DNA from: Beggiatoa alba B18LD
Lineage (GTDB): Bacteria > Pseudomonadota > Gammaproteobacteria > Beggiatoales > Beggiatoaceae
Direction of reading: 5' to 3'
DNA length: 64,000 nt
Assembly: GCF_000245015.1 (NCBI RefSeq)
Contig: NZ_JH600070.1
Span: 761,594-825,593 of the forward strand
The notes beneath the pieces were generated by a model. That model did no database searches and was not told the origin of the DNA. It saw only the letters and a list, made by a program, of their open reading frames with translations. Shown in pieces: positions 37,018 through 46,661 of this stretch. A program made the position numbers and the translations under genes. Position 1 is the stretch's first letter; each line of letters opens with the position of its first letter.

Positions 37018-38898
37018 TTATGGGGCATGAGTGGGGTGTAATTGCAGTTCAGGTACGATTGTATTGAGGATGTATTGTAATTGTGTGTCGTTTGCTTGTT
37101 CGCAGGCGGTCTGCAACTCAATAAGCGCGTCTTGTAGTTGTATCCATTCAATGGGGCGTTGTGCCGCAAGTAGGATTTTTGGATGTGGTGTCGGGTTCAA
37201 TTTTTCCTCTGCATAAAACAGTTCTTCGTGGAGTTTTTCGCCTGCACGCAATCCTGTATAAATGATAGGAATATCATGATTGGGACGATGTCCTGATAAG
37301 CGTATCATTTGCTCCGCAAGATAGCTGATTTTAATAGGTTTTCCCATGTCCAGTACAAAAATCTCGCCACCTTTTCCCATTGTCCCTGCTTGTAGAATGA
37401 GTTGACAGGCTTCAGGTATCGTCATGAAATAACGACTAATATCGGGATGTGTCACGGTCACAGGCCCGCCTTTCGCAATTTGGGCTTTAAACAAGGGAAC
37501 AACGCTACCCGCAGAGCCTAAAACATTGCCAAAACGCACCGTGATAAAATGGGTATTTGAACAAGCGTTAAGTCCTTGGCAGAAAATTTCGGCAGCCCGT
37601 TTGGTCGCGCCCATGATATTAGTGGGGTTGACTGCTTTATCCGTAGAAATCAAGACGAAAATGGGACAATGGTATTTAACTGCCATTTCAGCCAGTTGCT
37701 TAGTACCCAATAGGTTATTGCGAATAGCGGCGCGGGTTTGACATTGTAACATGGGGACATGTTTATACGCCGCTGCATGAAAAACGACTTGTGGTTGATA
37801 ACGTTGAAAAGCATCTTGTACGGCAACTTTATCAACAATATCCCCCAGACAAATATGTAGGGTTAATTGCGGGAATTCATGACGCAGTTGTAAATCAATT
37901 TTGTATAAATTAAATTCACATTGTTCAAAAATCACAAGGGCTTGTGGCTTTAATCGGGCAATTTGCCGACACAGTTCTGCACCAATAGAACCACCGCCAC
38001 CGCTGACCATCACAACTTTATCCGCAATACCCGATTGAATGAGTTGCCAATCTAATTGTACCTTTTCCCGCCCTAGTAAATCATCGATAGAAACTTCACG
38101 AAGATTATTCAAATTAACGCTTTGATTATTTAATTCTTGAATTTTTGGCAGTGTGCGAAAGGGTACGCCCGCTCGCTCACAGTGTTCAACCACGCGCTGC
38201 ATTTGGCTATCTGTTGCAGAGGGCATTGCAATAACAATGATATCAATGCTATAGCTTTTTACCAATTCACAAACATCTTCTATACCGCCTAAAACAGGCA
38301 GTCCTTGCACTCGTCCACCATGCAAGCGTTGACGGTCATCTAAAAAACCCACAGGAATATAGCCACAGGTATGAGAGCGACGCATATCGCGCACCAGCAT
38401 TTCCCCTGATGTACCTGCACCTAACACTAATAAACGTTGTGGTTCTATGGGTTTACCATTGAGCTGTTTAGCAGGAAATAGAAACAGAAAAGAATGTTCG
38501 TACCAAAGGCGTGTTAGTAATCGCGGTAGTCCTAATAAGATGATAAGCATAATCGGATAGAAAAATAGGGCAAGGCGCGGAATCCCTTCTAAACGATTGA
38601 ATAAAACAAGGGCAAGAATTACTAAAATAGTCCCAACGGTGACAGCGCGTAAAATAGTCAGTAAATCGGGCAAACTAGAAAACTGCCAAATACCTTTATA
38701 AACCCCAAAATACCACAGGGTAAGACTTTGTAATGTTACAACAATCGGTAAAACCTGTAAAAAAACCGCTTCAGTTTCATCAGGCAGGGGAAAGTCGTAG
38801 CGGAGGATGAGGGCTAATGTCCATGCTAATGCGACCATGCAGGAGTCATGAAGTAAAACAGGTAGGCGAATTAAAGGCGGGAAAGTCTTCATTATCAT
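37018..38898 (-). CDS. CapD/WbpM-like membrane nucleotide-sugar 4,6-dehydratase
   Basis: A 626-residue enzyme of the large membrane type. The N-terminus has four hydrophobic spans (about 10-120), a first CoA-binding-like Rossmann domain (RLLVLGAGTSGEMLVRDMRRS), then the catalytic SDR domain with VVMVSGGGGSIGAELCRQI and FVLISTDKAVNPTNIMGATKRAAE, where Met replaces the usual SDR Tyr, as in WbpM/PglF enzymes. It likely forms UDP-4-keto-6-deoxy-GlcNAc for surface glycans. It is transcribed with ugd in the same direction, 146 bases upstream of it. Confidence 0.9.
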   Translation of the reverse strand: MIMKTFPPLIRLPVLLHDSCMVALAWTLALILRYDFPLPDETEAVFLQVLPIVVTLQSLTLWYFGVYKGIWQFSSLPDLLTILRAVTVGTILVILALVLFNRLEGIPRLALFFYPIMLIILLGLPRLLTRLWYEHSFLFLFPAKQLNGKPIEPQRLLVLGAGTSGEMLVRDMRRSHTCGYIPVGFLDDRQRLHGGRVQGLPVLGGIEDVCELVKSYSIDIIVIAMPSATDSQMQRVVEHCERAGVPFRTLPKIQELNNQSVNLNNLREVSIDDLLGREKVQLDWQLIQSGIADKVVMVSGGGGSIGAELCRQIARLKPQALVIFEQCEFNLYKIDLQLRHEFPQLTLHICLGDIVDKVAVQDAFQRYQPQVVFHAAAYKHVPMLQCQTRAAIRNNLLGTKQLAEMAVKYHCPIFVLISTDKAVNPTNIMGATKRAAEIFCQGLNACSNTHFITVRFGNVLGSAGSVVPLFKAQIAKGGPVTVTHPDISRYFMTIPEACQLILQAGTMGKGGEIFVLDMGKPIKISYLAEQMIRLSGHRPNHDIPIIYTGLRAGEKLHEELFYAEEKLNPTPHPKILLAAQRPIEWIQLQDALIELQTACEQANDTQLQYILNTIVPELQLHPTHAP

Positions 38899-38931
38899 TA
38901 AATTATGAATAAAACAAGCTAAGTCGTTAGG

Positions 38932-39498
38932 TTAGCCGATGGATTCTACCGTATAGCGTTGTATTTTCACACTCGGAGACCAATAGTCCGCTGAAAAACC
39001 CGCTTTTTGTTTCAAATGACGTAGAAAGTCGCGGGCAGTGGGTAAACTCTCCCAAACTGACGGTAAAAAAGTGGCTTTATGTCCCTGAGCTTCAAAAATC
39101 AGACCATCCACTTGTGGACGCAATTGGCGAAGCAAATCCATTTCATCCGTAAATAAAAGGGGTTCTGCGGGATTTAAGATAGAAAGATGAATATCTAACT
39201 GTGGTAATTCTGCTAGGGTAACAGGTGGAAAACGGGGGTCGTGAAAAGCGGCAGCTTGGGCATAATGGGCGACATCATGCACTAATGGCTGTAAAGCAAT
39301 TAATGTCCCGATACAACCACGTAATTGTCTATTAATGGTCAATGTGACGAACGGCGCACGAATCACTTGTAAGGCTTCATCAAAGCCTTTAGGGTCTATG
39401 ATGAAAGTTTTACCCGTTTTTAAATGCTGTTGAATCGCCTCACGGGCAATGCTCAATAATGTTTGTTGTTGCGATTCAGTGAAGGATGTATGCGCCAT
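38932..39498 (-). CDS. amrA: AMMECR1-domain protein (AmmeMemoRadiSam system protein A)
   Basis: A 188-residue AMMECR1 domain protein, from ATG at 39498 (MAHTSFTESQQQ); the longer frame would overlap the next gene further and adds 18 hydrophobic residues. Family motifs: GFDEALQVIRAPFVTLTINRQLRGCIGTL with the conserved RGCIG, and DLRF-like PRFPPVTLAEL, then LPSVWESLPTARDFLRHLKQKAG. It overlaps the MEMO-like gene by 23 bases, the hallmark of the AmmeMemoRadiSam set. The biochemical function of this set in bacteria is not established. The radical-SAM third member is not in this window. Confidence 0.9.
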   Translation of the reverse strand: MAHTSFTESQQQTLLSIAREAIQQHLKTGKTFIIDPKGFDEALQVIRAPFVTLTINRQLRGCIGTLIALQPLVHDVAHYAQAAAFHDPRFPPVTLAELPQLDIHLSILNPAEPLLFTDEMDLLRQLRPQVDGLIFEAQGHKATFLPSVWESLPTARDFLRHLKQKAGFSADYWSPSVKIQRYTVESIG

Positions 39499-40279
39499 AG
39501 CCAACCACCTTGTCATGAGAACCTGCAGTATCACCAGAATTACGTAAATCAACGGTAGTAATGGTTAAATGACGTTGTTTTGCAACGCACAATAACCCCG
39601 CTATCGGATTTCGTCCACACGCATCTTCATAATGGAGTGCGTTAAAATTTAATTGTTCAATTGCCTGAGATGTGCGTGCATCCATTGCCTGCGCCGTTGC
39701 ATACGGATGGTAATGACTTAAATCCGAGCTAATCACAATCACAGTTTCCTCGCCCCCCCAAAGCAATTCTAATACTTGCCCCACTTGTTGCGGACTTGCA
39801 TCGCCTACAACAAGCGGTATCAATGTAAACTGCTGAAATAACTGTTGTAAAAATGGCAAATGGACTTCTAAACTATGCTCAGATTGATGAGCCTGATCTA
39901 TTGCGTGCACAAAGGGTAACTTTAATAAGGTCTCATCTGTTTGATGATCTAATAACACATTGCCTAATGGACTTGCATAAGCTTGTGCTGTGCTCAATGC
40001 TAAACCACGTAAAGGATAACGATGCGAAGGACCTAATAACACAACACGCTTAATCGTCCTTGCTAAGGACAACCAATAAGCATAAGCCGTTGCTGCAATT
40101 GCACCAGAATAGAGATAACCCGCATGAGGGACAATCAGGGCTTTTGGTTGAATAGCCGAGGGTGGTGTTGCAACTTGTAAAAACTGTTTGACCATCTGTT
40201 GCAATTCAGCAGGATTTGCGGGATAAAACATACCAGCAACAGCAGGGGGACGAATATAAGTAGATGACATGATAGGCAC
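39476..40279 (-). CDS. amrB: MEMO-like protein (AmmeMemoRadiSam system protein B)
   Basis: A 267-residue MEMO1 family protein, fold related to class III nonheme iron dioxygenases. Conserved segments: RPPAVAGMFYPANPAELQQMV, PKALIVPHAGYLYSGAIAA and LLGPSHRYPLRGLAL (His residues of the metal pocket), VISSDLSHYHPYATAQAMD, and CGRNPIAGLL. Co-transcribed with the overlapping AMMECR1 gene. Human MEMO1 binds metal and is implicated in redox and signalling; the bacterial role is unknown. Confidence 0.9.
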   Translation of the reverse strand: MPIMSSTYIRPPAVAGMFYPANPAELQQMVKQFLQVATPPSAIQPKALIVPHAGYLYSGAIAATAYAYWLSLARTIKRVVLLGPSHRYPLRGLALSTAQAYASPLGNVLLDHQTDETLLKLPFVHAIDQAHQSEHSLEVHLPFLQQLFQQFTLIPLVVGDASPQQVGQVLELLWGGEETVIVISSDLSHYHPYATAQAMDARTSQAIEQLNFNALHYEDACGRNPIAGLLCVAKQRHLTITTVDLRNSGDTAGSHDKVVGYGAYILH

Positions 40280-40345
40280 TCCAATACATGGAATAAACGT
40301 TGATTGTAAAGCGAAAAAATAAATTTTGAAAATTCTCGCTAATTT

Positions 40346-40837
40346 CTACAAAAAACGATGCATCACAAATGCATCAACAAATCCCAATTTAGGATGTTTA
40401 AAAACCTGAGGTAATTGCCCAACAATATTAAAATTCAAGCGTTTCCATAAAGCAACTGCTTGAGTATTGGTACTGACAACCAAATTGAATTGCATGGCTA
40501 AAAACCCCAACGATTTTGCTTCTGCCAGTGCGTGCATCCCTAAAGCCTTGCCAATTCCAAAACCTTGTCGCGTTGGTGCGACCATAAAAGAAGCATTTGC
40601 CACATGTGCGCCCTGTCCTGCGTGATTTTCCTTAATCAAATAAGTCCCAACGATTTCATTCTCTATTAAAGCAACATACGTCCAGACATGAGACGATAGC
40701 CAATAATCCAGTAAAGTCTTTTTATCCGTCTCAGGGGCAAAACTATAAGTTTCTCCTGTTTGGATAACTGCGTGCAGAATTTTCCATAATTGTTCTGCAT
40801 CAGCAGGTATTGCTCTGCGAATTAATATATTAGACAT
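40346..40837 (-). CDS. GNAT-family N-acetyltransferase
   Basis: A 163-residue acetyl-CoA-dependent acetyltransferase. IRRAIPADAEQLWKIL begins the fold; the acetyl-CoA loop is MVAPTRQGFGIGKALGMHAL (Q/R-x-x-G-x-G/A), and AVALWKRLNFNIVGQLPQVF is the typical C-terminal part. Substrate cannot be predicted. It is separated by 66 bases from the amrBA pair, same strand, and may be co-transcribed. Confidence 0.88.
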   Translation of the reverse strand: MSNILIRRAIPADAEQLWKILHAVIQTGETYSFAPETDKKTLLDYWLSSHVWTYVALIENEIVGTYLIKENHAGQGAHVANASFMVAPTRQGFGIGKALGMHALAEAKSLGFLAMQFNLVVSTNTQAVALWKRLNFNIVGQLPQVFKHPKLGFVDAFVMHRFL

Positions 40838-41241
40838 TATTTTCTCAATTTTTAAAATTCAAAGAATACGGAATAAATCTTGCTTTTTTTACAATCAATA
40901 GAGAATTCGGTCATTGTTTACCATAACATTGACTTTATTTGTAAGGTGAAAGTGATAAATCATCGTTTAGCTTGTTTTTTGAATAAATTCATTATATTAC
41001 ATTTCAACGCCAAGTATTTTGGATAGCTTAATTTCCCAAAATAAAACGCTATACTTTATAATGGTACGATATATAAAGATTCTTAAATACAAATAGTTAT
41101 AATATAAAAATTGTGCAATCGCAATATTTTATATTATTCAAGTAGTAATGAGCGTTATTTACAAAAATAATAGGTGCAGGCTTAATTACGGAAAGCGGGT
41201 GAATTATGGGACTTGCAGCACAAATAATAAGGAGAGAGGTT
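40838..41241. other. AT-rich divergent promoter region
   Basis: About 400 bases between the GNAT gene (minus) and the receiver-kinase gene (plus). It contains a consensus -10 box TATAAT at 41057-41062 on the plus strand, but only a poor -35 (TTCCCA with an 18-base spacer). No repeat element or RNA gene is recognised. Confidence 0.45.
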
Positions 41242-42447
41242 GTGTCAACCCCTGAGTCTCTCAATATTCTCATCGTTGATGATAACAAAAACAACCTGTT
41301 CACACTGCGCAACTTAATCGGCGAATATATTCCCTCTGTGCAGATTTTGGAGGCAGACTCAGGTTTAGAAGCATTACGGGTGTTGCTAAAAGAAAAGGTT
41401 GATTTAATTATTCTTGATGTCCAAATGCCTGAAATGGACGGCTTTGAAACAGCTGAACTAATTCGTGCACGTAAACATACAAGACACATTCCCATTGTGT
41501 TTTTAACCGCAGCTTATAAGTCAGAAACATTTAAACAAAAAGGCTTTGATCTAGGTGCGGCGGATTACTTAACCAAACCGATAGATGCCCCATTATTAAT
41601 CAGTCGCATCAAGTCGTACCGTCACTTTATTTTGCAAGAACGTCGGCATGTATCAGAATTATTTATTGCAAATCAACAACTATTGCGGGCAAAGGAATTA
41701 GCAGAAGAAGCCCAAGCCGCCGCAGAAGCCGCCAATGTTGCTAAAAGCCGTTTTGTTGCCAATATGAGCCATGAATTACGTACCCCTCTCAATGCAATTA
41801 TTGGATATAGCGAAATTTTATTAGAGGAAGCAACTGATTCAGGTTATGACTCCTGTGTTCAAGATTTAGACAGAATTCAATCCTCAGGTAAACATTTATT
41901 AGGATTGATTAACGATATTTTGGACATGTCAAAAATCGAAGCAGGACATATGGAGGTCTATATAGAAACCTTCGATTTACGTAAATTACTCAATGATGTG
42001 GTCAGTACAGCAAGCCCGTTAATTGAAAAGAATAAAAATACTTTTCAATACGAATTTACGGAACAACTTGGGGAAATGAAATCCGACCAAACCAAACTGA
42101 AACAAATGTTATTAAATTTACTCAGTAATGCGGCAAAATTTACCGAAAAAGGGATTATTCATTTAAAAGTTACGCGCCAACAAGATGCCCACGAAGCATG
42201 GTTTGTCTTCGCAGTTTCAGACACAGGTATCGGTATCACGCCAGAACAACAACAAAAGCTATTTCAACCGTTTACCCAAGCGGATGCGTCCACAACCCGT
42301 AAATATGGTGGCACAGGCTTAGGGCTTGCAATCACAAAACGATTTACGGAAATGATGGGGGGCAGTATTTTACTGGAAAGCGAAGCGGGCAAAGGAACAA
42401 GTTTTACACTGTTGTTGCCAGCCCAATTGAGAAAGGGAAATGAATAA
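41242..42447 (+). CDS. Receiver-histidine kinase hybrid
   Basis: About 401 residues, no membrane spans. A receiver domain comes first ([41 protein letters not shown]), then an alpha-helical linker ([18 protein letters not shown]), HisKA ([18 protein letters not shown]) and HATPase_c ([26 protein letters not shown]). The GTG at 41242 has GGAG 7 bases upstream and is preferred to the ATG at 41206. The kinase core is closely similar to that of the kinase at 3860-5722. The receiver-first layout implies that it is driven by another kinase. Confidence 0.87.
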   Translation: MSTPESLNILIVDDNKNNLFTLRNLIGEYIPSVQILEADSGLEALRVLLKEKVDLIILDVQMPEMDGFETAELIRARKHTRHIPIVFLTAAYKSETFKQKGFDLGAADYLTKPIDAPLLISRIKSYRHFILQERRHVSELFIANQQLLRAKELAEEAQAAAEAANVAKSRFVANMSHELRTPLNAIIGYSEILLEEATDSGYDSCVQDLDRIQSSGKHLLGLINDILDMSKIEAGHMEVYIETFDLRKLLNDVVSTASPLIEKNKNTFQYEFTEQLGEMKSDQTKLKQMLLNLLSNAAKFTEKGIIHLKVTRQQDAHEAWFVFAVSDTGIGITPEQQQKLFQPFTQADASTTRKYGGTGLGLAITKRFTEMMGGSILLESEAGKGTSFTLLLPAQLRKGNE

Positions 42448-42453
42448 AGGCTA

Positions 42454-42480
42454 GATAGGGGCAAGTTTGTCGCCCCTATC
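42454..42480. terminator. Hairpin between convergent genes
   Basis: A perfect 9-bp stem GATAGGGGC (42454-42462)/GCCCCTATC (42472-42480) in the 51-base gap between the kinase and adk stops. No long T run on either side, so termination is likely but not certain. Confidence 0.7.
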
Positions 42481-42498
42481 CCATCATTATTTGACGTT

Positions 42499-43179
<681 letters not shown>

Positions 43180-43320
43180 CTAAATAATACAACTACAAAA
43201 TAGTGCAAAATTTAGAGGGTGGTGATACGAAAAGTGTAATAATAACATGATACACCCTCACAAAAAACGACTTTAAAGCGGCTTTTTATGATAAAAAACC
43301 TAAAATACTTATAAAAATAA

Positions 43321-44019
43321 CTATTTCACTTGAAAAATCTCTTCCCAAGGTAATTGGGTTAGCTTTCTAATTCCACTGACTAAAAACCACAGAGCAAACA
43401 TTAAAACTACCATAGAAGGAATCGCAATGACGGGATAACTTAACGCCATCATCTTGCCCAACTCTTCATTAAATGCCACCGTCCCTGCCGGACTTGTCAC
43501 AATCACTTTTGCCAATCCATAATTTAAAATAGCAGAGAGCAAGAAAGAACAAGCAATCAAATAGGTAGAGTAGGTTAAGCGTTTTTCAAACAACGCCACT
43601 GTGCCTTGTTGCTGTAATGCTTGTTCCACCTTATCCACGTTAATAATTTTTTCATTATAAATAAAGGTTTTCACCAAAGGATAAGGCGTTTTTAATGAGA
43701 TTAAAACCAGTAACCCAATGATTAAAGGGATACTAGCCTCTTTAATTGCCACCCATTTCGGGTCTAATTCCAATAACCCGATTCCCCCAGTTAATAAAAT
43801 ACTCACTAACCCCAAAATAGAAACAATATTGAATTTTCTATGCTTAATTAAATCCCACAATCCATAAACCAACGGAAACGCCAACGCGACCAATAAACCA
43901 TAAACTGACCCCAGATAAGCATCACTGGTAAATTTCATTAGAATAACTGACGGAATCACAATATTAATTAACAAACTGATAAAAACATTTTCTCTTTCTT
44001 CTGGGGGATGAGCCGTCAT
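43321..44019 (-). CDS. VC0807-like integral membrane protein
   Basis: A 232-residue polytopic membrane protein with about six hydrophobic segments; PLVYGLWDLIKHRKFNIVSILGLVSILLTGGIGLLELDPKW is the conserved block of the VC0807-type family. The cytoplasmic loop after TPYPLVKTFIYNEKIIN is also conserved. Function of the family is unknown. It follows the SAM hydrolase-like gene by 23 bases on the same strand, so the two may form an operon. Confidence 0.78.
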   Translation of the reverse strand: MTAHPPEERENVFISLLINIVIPSVILMKFTSDAYLGSVYGLLVALAFPLVYGLWDLIKHRKFNIVSILGLVSILLTGGIGLLELDPKWVAIKEASIPLIIGLLVLISLKTPYPLVKTFIYNEKIINVDKVEQALQQQGTVALFEKRLTYSTYLIACSFLLSAILNYGLAKVIVTSPAGTVAFNEELGKMMALSYPVIAIPSMVVLMFALWFLVSGIRKLTQLPWEEIFQVK

Positions 44020-44042
44020 TTAGATAACCTTTTGTTATTAAA

Positions 44043-44825
44043 TTAAAATTGAACGATGACAGAATTGCCAACTTGGAGATTGCACTGTTGTTGTGCAGAT
44101 TGACAGTAAACAGATAATTCTAACATACCATCACTGTTAATCAGGGCGAGTAACCCTGAATCTTGCCCTTCTGCATAATGACTACACAGCGGAAATAGAT
44201 AATTCTGACAACTGACTTGGCGTGCTTTCGTTGGTAAGTTAACCAAATCATCCGCACTGATATTGGTTAACGCATTGCCAAAACGGTCAAATAAAATAAT
44301 TTTACCGATTAATTGATGCGGAGCATGTTGCGGTTTGCTACCTGCTAATGCCGTAATCGCATGGGTTTTAATCCCCAATTTATCTAACGGAATTCCATTT
44401 GCTAAACAAGCTGCTGCAGGTGAAAACAGGGCTAATCCGTCAAAACTTTGATGTGCTTGCCACCATGCTGTTTTACGATGCAATTGATAAATCAACTCAG
44501 GCGGATAACGTTTTACTAACTCGCTGAAAATGCCGTTATCGGGTGCGATAAACCATTGAGTTAAAGTTTTTAAAAGTATGGGCGGACGACTAGAACCAAC
44601 GCTAGGGTCAACCACAATAATATGAATCGTATCAGGCGGAAATAAGGGCGCACTCCGCACTAAACACCATGCTGCTTGTTGAATATTTTGCGGTTCAATC
44701 TCATGACTAATATCAACCAGCCGAACGCTTGGGCAGGCTTGCAATAAGTAGCCTTTCATCGCACCAACATAGCCATCTTGTGTGCCGAAGTCGGTGATTA
44801 GCGTAATTAGAGGATTCAGTAGCAT
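44043..44825 (-). CDS. SAM hydroxide adenosyltransferase-like protein (DUF62) with altered active site
   Basis: About 260 residues, ATG at 44825 preferred to the TTG five codons upstream. The N-terminus ITLITDFGTQDGYVGAMKG and LVDISHEIEPQNIQQAAW, VVDPSVGSSRPP and APDNGIFSEL match the SAM-dependent halogenase/hydroxide adenosyltransferase fold, which splits S-adenosylmethionine into adenosine and methionine. The normally invariant HGRD segment before FAPAAA reads SFDGLALFSPAAA here, so the catalytic His of the Asp-Arg-His set is replaced. It may be inactive or changed in function. Confidence 0.82.
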   Translation of the reverse strand: MLLNPLITLITDFGTQDGYVGAMKGYLLQACPSVRLVDISHEIEPQNIQQAAWCLVRSAPLFPPDTIHIIVVDPSVGSSRPPILLKTLTQWFIAPDNGIFSELVKRYPPELIYQLHRKTAWWQAHQSFDGLALFSPAAACLANGIPLDKLGIKTHAITALAGSKPQHAPHQLIGKIILFDRFGNALTNISADDLVNLPTKARQVSCQNYLFPLCSHYAEGQDSGLLALINSDGMLELSVYCQSAQQQCNLQVGNSVIVQF

Positions 44826-44869
44826 TTGTGCATAACCCAAAGAAAAAACATTGATAAAATAAAAGACGT

Positions 44870-45376
44870 TTAAATTATTAAAATTTTTGCTTGAACATCA
44901 AGACGAACGCCATATGTTCTGAAAAAACGTAAATTACGTTCGTTATCAATTTCTTGAAAGCGAGGACGTTTTTTGTTACAGGCAAATGCTTTTTTATGCT
45001 GGAAGGTCTTAAAGAGATTGGAGTGTCTATTTTGAAAAAAAAGAATCGTAGATTCTAATTGGTCAATTGCATCGCTTATCCATTCTTTTACTTGGTCTTT
45101 GAGTTCTATAAAATATAAATGTTCATGTTCATGTTCATGTTCATTAGAAATTAATATTCCATCACAACGCCCCCGCCCTTGCTCTTCTGTATCTTGTATC
45201 ACGCATTTATCAACAGCTATAAAAATAAGTTGTTTACACTTTTCATTGTGGACTGTTGCTATCCAGCTTTCTGGGTTGCTGATATTGATATACGCCTTTC
45301 CCCCCTCTTGAGCATCACAAAGACCAAATTGAGCGTTGTTTAGTGATTCCTGACATTGAGGATTAAAAAAGTCCAT
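44870..45376 (-). CDS. Small PD-(D/E)XK-like protein paired with ATPase
   Basis: A 168-residue protein I cannot name. GRCDGILIS (Asp72) followed by LYFIELKDQVKEW (Glu91, Lys93) and a helix with Gln106 (AIDQLEST) matches the D...ExK...Q pattern of restriction-endonuclease-like folds. Between the two strands lies a run of four Glu-His pairs coded by a hexanucleotide repeat. It starts 3 bases after the stop of the ABC-type ATPase gene, so the two are translationally coupled. An ATPase sensor with nuclease effector is a common antiphage design; that role is inferred, not shown. Confidence 0.6.
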   Translation of the reverse strand: MDFFNPQCQESLNNAQFGLCDAQEGGKAYINISNPESWIATVHNEKCKQLIFIAVDKCVIQDTEEQGRGRCDGILISNEHEHEHEHLYFIELKDQVKEWISDAIDQLESTILFFQNRHSNLFKTFQHKKAFACNKKRPRFQEIDNERNLRFFRTYGVRLDVQAKILII

Positions 45377-45379
45377 TTT

Positions 45380-46630
45380 TTAAATTTCCTCTTCGAGAGC
45401 CAATAACACATCAAATAGTTGGTTGCCCTCTCTAATAAAGTCGTTTAAATAATTTCTATCGGAAGGAATTCCTTCAATAGTAGAGAGTTGTGTAATATCA
45501 CCTTGTTCAGCGTCTATTTGATAAATAGCAATATCTTTCAAATCTATTAAAGACTCTTCAGGAATCACCTTATTCAACTTAGGCAATAAGACTGCATTTT
45601 TATTAGCTTCGTGTATTTTCTGTTGTAAATACGCGCCCTGAATAGCAATAGTTAAGAAATTAATCATATAAGGGCTATGCGTAGTCATAATTAACTTATT
45701 GCCTACTGCCATATTATTTAACGCTAATAAGTTTTTTAGGGCTTGCCATTGAGAGGCAGGAAATAAGTTTTGTTCAGGTTCTTCAACAATATTAATAAAA
45801 GCGGTCTTATTAAACTTTGCAGATAAAACAGATAAAGCGACTCGTCTTTGTTCATCGCTTAAAGACTCATTACGCCAAATTTCTTCTACCCCTTTTCTAA
45901 AACGTTTTATTTCTTCATCGCTCATAGAAGCGGCTTTATTTTTTTCATTTTCTTTTTTAATAGAGTGAGCGAGATAGTTAGAAACTAAAAATAAAGGTAC
46001 AAAAGACTGAAAACCGCTTGAGGCATCTGTTAATTTTACTTTGTATGCCTCTCCTTTAAGACTCAGAATACTATTTAACCTATCATATTCAATGCTTACA
46101 TTATTAATTGGCAGTGCTACACTACCGCGCATTGCCTCTTTAGCATTTTCAAATTCAGCAAGAAATTCTTGCAACGAGTCTGATGATAGCTTTAACTCTC
46201 TTAACGTTTTGACATAGGTTAAAAAGTTTCTTTCCGCAGGAATATAAATCAGTTGTGGTAAATGATAGCTTGTTCTCGCATTCTCCTTGATAGTTAGCGC
46301 GTCTTTTTGATAAATAATGGTATAAGCATCTCCTTGATATTCAATCATAACTTTATCATCGCTATTGGGTAAAAAGTAGTTTTCTAAACGATGATAAGTG
46401 AGAATCTGATTTTTAAAACGGTTCTTACGCTCAAACCATTTTTTCTGATAATCACCTCGAACTAATGCTTTTTCAATCCAAGTAAACGTTGAAATCAGTT
46501 TTGCAATCGTACTTTTTCCTGTCCCTTGAGACCCTATAAAAACAGTCACTTTTTTGATATCGAGCCATCCCTCATTATCACGATACCCTTCTTTAATAGC
46601 CCCAAAATATTTAATTCTGATTTTGCTCAC
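45380..46630 (-). CDS. ABC-type AAA ATPase, partner of small nuclease-like protein
   Basis: About 416 residues from GTG at 46630, preferred because GGGAGG lies about 10 bases before it; the longer frame (46678) would overlap tamA. Walker A is VFIGSQGTGKSTIAKL, an ABC-type signature lies in LTDASSGFQSFVPL, Walker B in FINIVEEPEQNLFP and the switch His in MTTHSPYMINF. This is the AAA_21/OLD-like class with a helical insertion, soluble, related to ATPases of defence systems such as PARIS AriA and Septu PtuA. It forms a two-gene unit with the following nuclease-like gene. Confidence 0.85.
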   Translation of the reverse strand: MSKIRIKYFGAIKEGYRDNEGWLDIKKVTVFIGSQGTGKSTIAKLISTFTWIEKALVRGDYQKKWFERKNRFKNQILTYHRLENYFLPNSDDKVMIEYQGDAYTIIYQKDALTIKENARTSYHLPQLIYIPAERNFLTYVKTLRELKLSSDSLQEFLAEFENAKEAMRGSVALPINNVSIEYDRLNSILSLKGEAYKVKLTDASSGFQSFVPLFLVSNYLAHSIKKENEKNKAASMSDEEIKRFRKGVEEIWRNESLSDEQRRVALSVLSAKFNKTAFINIVEEPEQNLFPASQWQALKNLLALNNMAVGNKLIMTTHSPYMINFLTIAIQGAYLQQKIHEANKNAVLLPKLNKVIPEESLIDLKDIAIYQIDAEQGDITQLSTIEGIPSDRNYLNDFIREGNQLFDVLLALEEEI

Positions 46631-46661
46631 CTTGATTAAGCCTCCCTTGCTTTCTCCACGC

